Shown one piece after another: positions 44,581 through 45,841 of a stretch of DNA of 45,841 nucleotides; position 1 is the stretch's first letter; each line of letters opens with the position of its first letter. Below the pieces are notes generated by a model. That model was given only the letters and a program-made list of their open reading frames with translations. It did no database searches and was not told the DNA's origin. The position numbers and the translations under genes were made by a program. Origin of the DNA: Burkholderiales bacterium (lineage in GTDB: Bacteria; Pseudomonadota; Gammaproteobacteria; Burkholderiales; Burkholderiaceae_F); NCBI GenBank assembly GCA_900290335.1, contig OKRD01000125.1, positions 4,316 to 50,156 of the forward strand. The letters run 5' to 3'.

Positions 44581-44766
44581 TGTGGACAAGTTTGTGGAGA
44601 ACTGTCGTAAGCTGTACCCGAATAAGGCCGCTGGCGGCGCCTGCAATCTGGGCACGAACCCAGGGCGTTTACAAATTCCTTTATATTTCAGATGGTTGGC
44701 ATCACCCAACGGTCTTGCCCTGGGATCGGGAGGCCGCTCCCAGGCGGCTGGGGCAACTGTGGAAAG
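44581..44766. promoter_or_regulatory. Cluster of DnaA-box-like 9-mers in the exbB-xseA gap
   Basis: TGTGGACAA (44581-44589) and TGTGGAGAA (44593-44601) each differ at one position from TGTGGATAA, the reverse of the DnaA box TTATCCACA, and a third, weaker copy TGTGGAAAG lies at 44758-44766. All have the same orientation, the first two starting 12 bp apart. An AT-richer patch (ACAAATTCCTTTATATTTCA, 44671-44690) lies between. The gap also holds promoters of both divergent genes. Confidence 0.5.
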
Positions 44767-44785
44767 GTATGGGGCGCTAACCCGC

Positions 44786-45841
44786 ATGGATTCTGAATCG
44801 GATCAAAGAAACCCTGAATTGGCGCGGCTTTGCCTGACAGTATCGCAGTTAAACCGCGCGGTATCTGGATCGCTGCAGCGCGAGTTCGGCACCCAGAGGG
44901 TCCGCGGGGAGATCGCGTCGATGACCCGCGCGGCCAGTGGCCACTGGTACTTTTCTCTCAAGGACGCCGCGGCGCAGGTGCGCTGCGTCATGTTCCGCGG
45001 CCGCAACGCGCTCGTCGATTTTGCGCCCCGCGAGGGCGACGAGGTCGAGGTGTCGGCGGCGGTCGCGCTGTACGAGCCGCGCGGGGAGTTCCAGCTCACG
45101 GTCGAATCGCTGCGGCGCTTTGGCGCCGGCCGGCTGTGGGAGGAGTTTGTCCGTCTGCGCCAGCGCCTTGCCGCCGAGGGGCTCTTCGATGCGGCCGCCA
45201 AGCGCGCGCTGCCGGCGCTGCCGCAGCGCGTCGGGGTGGTCACCTCGCTGCAGGCGGCGGCGCTGCGAGACGTGCTCACGACGCTGCGCCGGCGCGCACC
45301 CTACCTGGCGATCGTCGTCTACCCGGTGCCGGTGCAGGGCGCCGAGGCCGGCACACGCATCGCGGCGATGCTCGCGACCGCCTCGCGCCGGGCCGAGGTC
45401 GACGTGCTGCTGCTGGTGCGCGGCGGCGGCTCCATCGAGGACCTGTGGGCGTTCAACGAGGAACAGGTCGCGCGCGCCATCCGGGCCTGCGCCGTCCCGG
45501 TCATCGTCGGCGTCGGGCACGAGTCCGATTTCACGATCGCCGATTTTGCCGCCGACGTGCGCGCGCCCACGCCCACGGCGGCGGCCGAACTGGTGGCGCC
45601 TGAGCGCCAGGGGCTGCTGCGCGAGCTGGCCATGCGCCTGCGGGCCCTGGCCCGCGCCGGCGCGCGCACCCTGGGCGAGCGCGCCCAGCGGCTCGACTAC
45701 GCGATGCGCGTGCTGGCCTCGCCGCGCGCGCCGCTGCGCGGACTCGAGGCGCGCATCGCCGATCTGCGCGCGCGCTGCGCCTGGCAGGCACGCGAGCAGG
45801 GCCGGCGCGCTCGCGCCCAGACGCTCACCCTGGCGCGGGCA
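44786..45841 (+). CDS. xseA: Exodeoxyribonuclease VII large subunit, 3' end beyond window
   Basis: The frame opens at ATG 44786 and is open to the right edge (352 codons). The N-terminal OB-fold is seen in [35 protein letters not shown] and [15 protein letters not shown]. The catalytic part begins with [19 protein letters not shown] and contains [19 protein letters not shown] and [20 protein letters not shown]. The coiled-coil region and C-terminus are cut off. With the small subunit XseB (not in the window) it degrades single-stranded DNA. It is divergent from exbB. Confidence 0.96.
   Translation, partial: MDSESDQRNPELARLCLTVSQLNRAVSGSLQREFGTQRVRGEIASMTRAASGHWYFSLKDAAAQVRCVMFRGRNALVDFAPREGDEVEVSAAVALYEPRGEFQLTVESLRRFGAGRLWEEFVRLRQRLAAEGLFDAAAKRALPALPQRVGVVTSLQAAALRDVLTTLRRRAPYLAIVVYPVPVQGAEAGTRIAAMLATASRRAEVDVLLLVRGGGSIEDLWAFNEEQVARAIRACAVPVIVGVGHESDFTIADFAADVRAPTPTAAAELVAPERQGLLRELAMRLRALARAGARTLGERAQRLDYAMRVLASPRAPLRGLEARIADLRARCAWQAREQGRRARAQTLTLARA

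Overview
This is a high-GC bacterial chromosome segment, most likely from a betaproteobacterium close to Burkholderiales. The evidence is gene order and protein type: xseA divergent from exbB-exbD-lpxK-ycaR-kdsB-adk, rpsT divergent from murJ, yajQ divergent from murB, and Calvin-cycle genes preceded by a divergent cbbR. No rRNA, tRNA, CRISPR array, intact transposase or phage module is visible. All calls come from reading the sequence; no database search or folding program was run.

Region 1 (about 1-6.9 kb) is loose accessory DNA with long gene-free stretches. It holds the start of a small membrane protein, a permuted papain-like (YiiX-type) protein, a Ysc84/SYLF secreted protein, a 5'-truncated alpha/beta hydrolase, a small lipoprotein, a wrecked tyrosine integrase and a CBS-pair protein. 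Region 2 (6.9-19.4 kb) is metabolic and envelope cargo: beta-carbonic anhydrase, a DUF4139 exported protein, ethanolamine ammonia-lyase eutBC, an MHYT-GGDEF-EAL regulator, a candidate 6S-like RNA, a DUF4397 lipoprotein, a CopD-like membrane protein, YceI, a divergent NRAMP-family transporter and glutamate dehydrogenase.

Region 3 (19.4-25.4 kb) is a reduced Calvin-cycle cluster: cbbR, then a decayed cbbY, cbbF, cbbP and cbbT, ending in a strong terminator-like hairpin. RuBisCO genes are not in the window. cbbF, cbbP and cbbT regenerate and phosphorylate ribulose-5-phosphate, so the cluster makes full sense only with a RuBisCO elsewhere. Region 4 (25.4-34.5 kb) is core: a small hypothetical gene, yajQ, murB, then argG, argF, a PLP amino-acid decarboxylase and rpsT running together on the minus strand, murJ and a peroxiredoxin.

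Region 5 (34.5-45.8 kb) has a large HAMP-GAF-GGDEF-EAL protein with a long Ala/Pro-rich tail, a small exported protein, and a long minus-strand series exbB-exbD-lpxK-ycaR-kdsB-adk-hppA (envelope energisation, lipid A and Kdo synthesis, nucleotide and pyrophosphate metabolism), divergent from xseA, which runs off the right edge. The exbB-xseA gap carries a cluster of DnaA-box-like 9-mers.

I did not find a clear new multi-gene system. The points most worth following are the structured RNA at 13.74-13.95 kb, the rpsT-decarboxylase-argF-argG arrangement, the DnaA-box-like cluster, the altered metal-site motifs of the NRAMP protein, and the two fossil genes (integrase and cbbY).
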